This document shows, one piece after another, positions 61,866 to 64,000 of a DNA stretch of 64,000 nt. The translations under genes and the position numbers were made by a program. Below the pieces are notes generated by a model. That model did not search any database. It was not told where the DNA came from and saw nothing but the letters and a program-made list of their open reading frames with translations. The stretch is from Actinomycetales bacterium (GTDB taxonomy: Bacteria > Actinomycetota > Actinomycetes > S36-B12), in NCBI GenBank assembly GCA_018970025.1, contig JAGWXF010000003.1:1-64000 (forward strand). The letters run 5' to 3'. Each line of letters opens with the position of its first letter. The stretch's first letter is position 1.

Positions 61866-63029
61866 ATGTCGCGAAATGATCCCCGCCGCTTCCTGGGCTA
61901 TCTCGAGGACGAGCGCAATGCCGCGCTGCTCTACCGCGCCTTGGCCGAGACGGTCGACGGAGAGCGGCGAGCGGCACTGCTGGAGCTTGCCCAGATGGAG
62001 GATGCCCACGCCGAGCACTGGGCAACCAAGCTGGCCGATGCGGGCATCCCGGTGCCGGCACCGCCGGAGCAGCTGAGCGCTGCTGACGCGCGCATGGTCG
62101 GCCGCGCCCGGGGTGCCGGATTCGCCGACGTCCTGGCCACGCTGGAGCAGGCCGAGAACCAGGCGCAGTCGGCCTACGATGACGAGCCCGAGGCCCCCGA
62201 GTCGATGGCAGCCGATGAGCGGTCCCATGCGGAGGCGTTCCGCCGGATGATCCAGCAGTCCACTTTCCCGACCGACGGCTCGACCCCCGCGCCCCGGGCA
62301 ACGTCGGCGGCATCGGGCAAGGGCGAGACCTGGCACCGCAGCGACCGCTCCGGGGCCACCCGGGCAGCCGTCTTCGGCATCAGCGACGGCCTGGTCTCCA
62401 ATACGGCCCTGGTCATGGGCTTCGCCGGTGCATCGCCCGACAACCGCACCATCCTGTTCGCCGGCGTGGCGGGCCTGCTGGCGGGTGCCTTCTCCATGGC
62501 GGCCGGCGAGTACGTCAGCGTCGCCAGCCAGCGCGACCTCTTCCGGCGCGAGATCCAGCTGGAGGCCGAGGAGCTGCGCAGCAAGCCGGAGGAGGAGCAG
62601 CGCGAGCTCGAGCTGATCTACCGGGCCAAGGGCCTGAGCGCCGACGTCGCACGGCAGACGGCGGCCCAGATCATGGGCAACCCCAAGACGGCCCTTGACA
62701 CCCTGGCCCGGGAGGAGCTCGGGCTCGACCCCGATGAGCTCGGGTCCCCGGTGAAGGTGGCCCTGTCGAGCTTCGCTGCCTTCGCCATCGGGGCCGTCGT
62801 CGTCGTCCTGCCCTACCTGTTCTTCCTCGGCCCGCAGGCCTCCTCGACGATCCCGCTGGTGCTGGCCATCGCGCTAGCCGTAACCGCGATGCTCGCGGTC
62901 GGCGGCCTGGTCGGGCGACTGTCCGGACGCGGGGTGGTCTTCTCCGCGCTGCGCCAGCTGATGTGGGGTGCCGGTGCCGCAGGGGTCACCTTCGTCGTCG
63001 GCACCATCATCGGGGTCAATATCTCCTAG
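61866..63029 (+). CDS. Ferritin-like domain fused to VIT1/CCC1 metal transporter
   Basis: 387 residues. The N-terminal part (about 1-145) is a ferritin/rubrerythrin-like helical domain with spaced Glu and His (LEDERNAALLYRAL, QMEDAHAEHW, ADERSHAEAF). The C-terminal part is the VIT1 carrier: AAVFGISDGLVSNTALVMGFAGA, AGAFSMAAGEYVSVASQRD and several helices. It resembles membrane-bound ferritin/VIT1 proteins that export iron or manganese. It follows aceE by 18 bp. Confidence 0.88.
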   Translation: MSRNDPRRFLGYLEDERNAALLYRALAETVDGERRAALLELAQMEDAHAEHWATKLADAGIPVPAPPEQLSAADARMVGRARGAGFADVLATLEQAENQAQSAYDDEPEAPESMAADERSHAEAFRRMIQQSTFPTDGSTPAPRATSAASGKGETWHRSDRSGATRAAVFGISDGLVSNTALVMGFAGASPDNRTILFAGVAGLLAGAFSMAAGEYVSVASQRDLFRREIQLEAEELRSKPEEEQRELELIYRAKGLSADVARQTAAQIMGNPKTALDTLAREELGLDPDELGSPVKVALSSFAAFAIGAVVVVLPYLFFLGPQASSTIPLVLAIALAVTAMLAVGGLVGRLSGRGVVFSALRQLMWGAGAAGVTFVVGTIIGVNIS

Positions 63030-63064
63030 GGGCATCATCCCCTCGGCCTGCATAGGGACGTTCC

Positions 63065-64000
63065 ATGGCTGCAGCCGTCGTACCCGCGAGCCTGGCCCAG
63101 GCGACCGGATCCCTGGCCACCGCCGCGACCCGGCTGATGGAGGAGGGCCTGCCCTGGTATCGCGACCTCGGCGCGCAGGAGCGCTCGTGGGTCGGCCTCG
63201 TGGCGCAGGCAGGCATCACCGCCTTCCTCGACTGGTATCGCGATCCCCGGCATGCACCGGCACTGACGTCCAGCGTCTTCGGCGCAGCGCCCCCGCAGCT
63301 CGCCCGGGTCATCTCCCTGGAGCAGACCGTGGCGCTCGTGCGCGCCACGATCGCGGTCGTCGAGTCCGCCATCGACGAGCTGGTCGAGCCAGCTGATCAG
63401 CCGCCCCTGCGAGACGCGATCCTGCGCTACTCGCGGGAGATCGCCTTCTCCGCCGCTGAGGTGTACGCCCGCGCGGCCGAGGCCCGCGGTGCCTGGGACG
63501 CCCGGCTGGAGTCGCTCGTCGTCGATGCGCTCCTGCGCGATGAGCTCGACGACTCGGTCGCCAGCCGGATCGCAGCCCTGGGGTGGGCGAGCCACCGTGC
63601 CCTGGTGGTGGTCGCCGGTGACGCCCCGACCGGCGACCCGGAGCAGGCGATGCAGGTGATGCGCCGCGCGGCGGGCGCCCAGCACCTCGACCTGCTCACC
63701 GGCATGCAGGGCCGCACCCTGCTCGCCGTGGCAGGCGGGGCCGAGGAGCCGGGGAGGCTGGCACGGCTGCTCGCCGCCCATCTCGGCCCCGGGCCGGTCG
63801 TCTTCGGGCCGGTCGTGTCGACCTTCGCGGACGTGTCCGCGACCGCTCGAACCGTGCTCATCGGGCTGCGGGCCGCGGTCGGCTGGCCGGATGCCCCCCG
63901 GCCGGTCAGCGTCGATGAGCTGCTGCCCGAGCGAGCACTCCTCGGCGATCCGGCCGCCGTGACCCGCCTGGTGGCTCAGGTGCACGAAGCGCTGCTGCGG
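63065..64000 (+). CDS. fasR: FasR/PucR-like transcriptional regulator, N-terminal part
   Basis: 312 residues to the window edge, without a stop; the C-terminal HTH of the PucR type would lie outside. The visible part (EEGLPWYRDLGAQERSWVGL, then ITAFLDWYRD and VVESAIDELVEPAD) matches the conserved N-terminal region of FasR-type activators of fatty-acid synthesis genes in actinobacteria. AGGGA precedes ATG 63065. If synteny holds, fabD and the other fatty-acid genes lie just beyond 64000. Confidence 0.75.
   Translation, partial: MAAAVVPASLAQATGSLATAATRLMEEGLPWYRDLGAQERSWVGLVAQAGITAFLDWYRDPRHAPALTSSVFGAAPPQLARVISLEQTVALVRATIAVVESAIDELVEPADQPPLRDAILRYSREIAFSAAEVYARAAEARGAWDARLESLVVDALLRDELDDSVASRIAALGWASHRALVVVAGDAPTGDPEQAMQVMRRAAGAQHLDLLTGMQGRTLLAVAGGAEEPGRLARLLAAHLGPGPVVFGPVVSTFADVSATARTVLIGLRAAVGWPDAPRPVSVDELLPERALLGDPAAVTRLVAQVHEALLR

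Noticed and set aside
58479-62336. Minus-strand open frame of about 1285 codons opposite aceE
   Set aside because: Only its last 150 codons match a real family (DUF3052). The rest is antisense to a well-conserved aceE and reads as low-complexity Gly/Arg/Leu/Ala, the usual effect of GC-rich third positions.
63035-63985. Minus-strand open frames at the right edge
   Set aside because: The plus strand is open from 63065 to the end with a FasR/PucR-like sequence; the minus frames are its shadows.

Overview
The window is chromosomal DNA of a high-GC actinobacterium (Actinomycetota). Three things point there. Gene order matches the actinobacterial core around gcvT/pepA/lpd/sucB/lipB/lipA/DUF4191/RDD/glnA/glnE/glnA2/nadE/panB. 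GTG starts and ATGA/GTGA stop-start overlaps are frequent. About twenty genes begin 6-8 nt downstream of a TAnnnT-like -10 box with no Shine-Dalgarno, so leaderless transcripts seem common. The F420-linked reductase, the RNase HI-CobC fusion, the DUF3052 protein, the GlnR-like site and the FasR-like regulator are also actinobacterial hallmarks. No genus can be named from the sequence.

Layout. 1-99: tandem 33-bp hairpin repeats at the left edge. 118-330: a small conserved protein on the minus strand. 382-9680: a cobalamin regulon behind a B12 riboswitch, comprising two exported corrinoid-capture candidates, a complete ECF transporter (T, double ATPase, S), a metallo-beta-lactamase-CobU fusion, CobT and CobS. 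9736-22187: central metabolism, with gcvT divergent from pepA, then lpd-sucB, a TIGR01777 epimerase, an FAD amine-oxidase-like protein, lipB-lipA, DUF4191, RDD, and glnA behind a four-half-site GlnR-like box. 22360-29714: a small membrane protein, the minus-strand operon glnA2-GATase-glnE, and nadE. 29711-34514: a DHA2 exporter, panB, an F420:NADPH reductase and an MFS carrier. 34699-35110: a histone H1-like Lys/Ala protein with a very strong terminator. 35158-43979: map, a ROK/polyphosphate glucokinase-like kinase, MarR, DUF1801 behind a possible leaderless uORF, IPT-domain and lipoproteins, an alditol-oxidase-like enzyme, a DUF1185-like protein, an EthD protein and an exported unknown. 43995-49126: a DUF1345-like membrane protein, rnpB, a lipoprotein, YaaA, RNase HI/CobC, zinc-ribbon and Nif3 genes. 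49182-50366: an intact tRNA-Val and a decayed copy of its 3' half, enclosing a transposase scrap and a degraded MNT/HEPN toxin-antitoxin pair, which looks like an old integration scar. 50323-57957: a compact cytochrome-oxidase cluster (cupredoxin, ctaC, ctaD, ctaE, CopD-like, two-TM protein, TlpA lipoprotein) with divergent ctaG. 57986-64000: AhpE-like peroxiredoxin, DUF3052, aceE, a ferritin-like/VIT1 iron carrier and a FasR-like regulator cut by the window end.

How the genes work together. The B12 block covers salvage (surface capture, import, CobU, CobT, CobS). The last usual step, alpha-ribazole-phosphate dephosphorylation, may come from the CobC-like half of the RNase HI fusion 37 kb away. 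lpd, sucB, lipA, lipB and aceE together supply the lipoate-dependent pyruvate/2-oxoglutarate dehydrogenases. glnA, glnE, glnA2, the GATase and glutamine-dependent nadE form a nitrogen-assimilation neighbourhood. The oxidase cluster looks like an accessory terminal oxidase with its own copper-handling proteins. The most unusual items are the possible split intrinsic-factor-like B12 capture pair, the MBL-CobU fusion, a 17-bp tandem repeat at an operon junction, the tRNA-relic island that supplies the stop codon of tlpA, and the stand-alone Lys/Ala histone-like protein.
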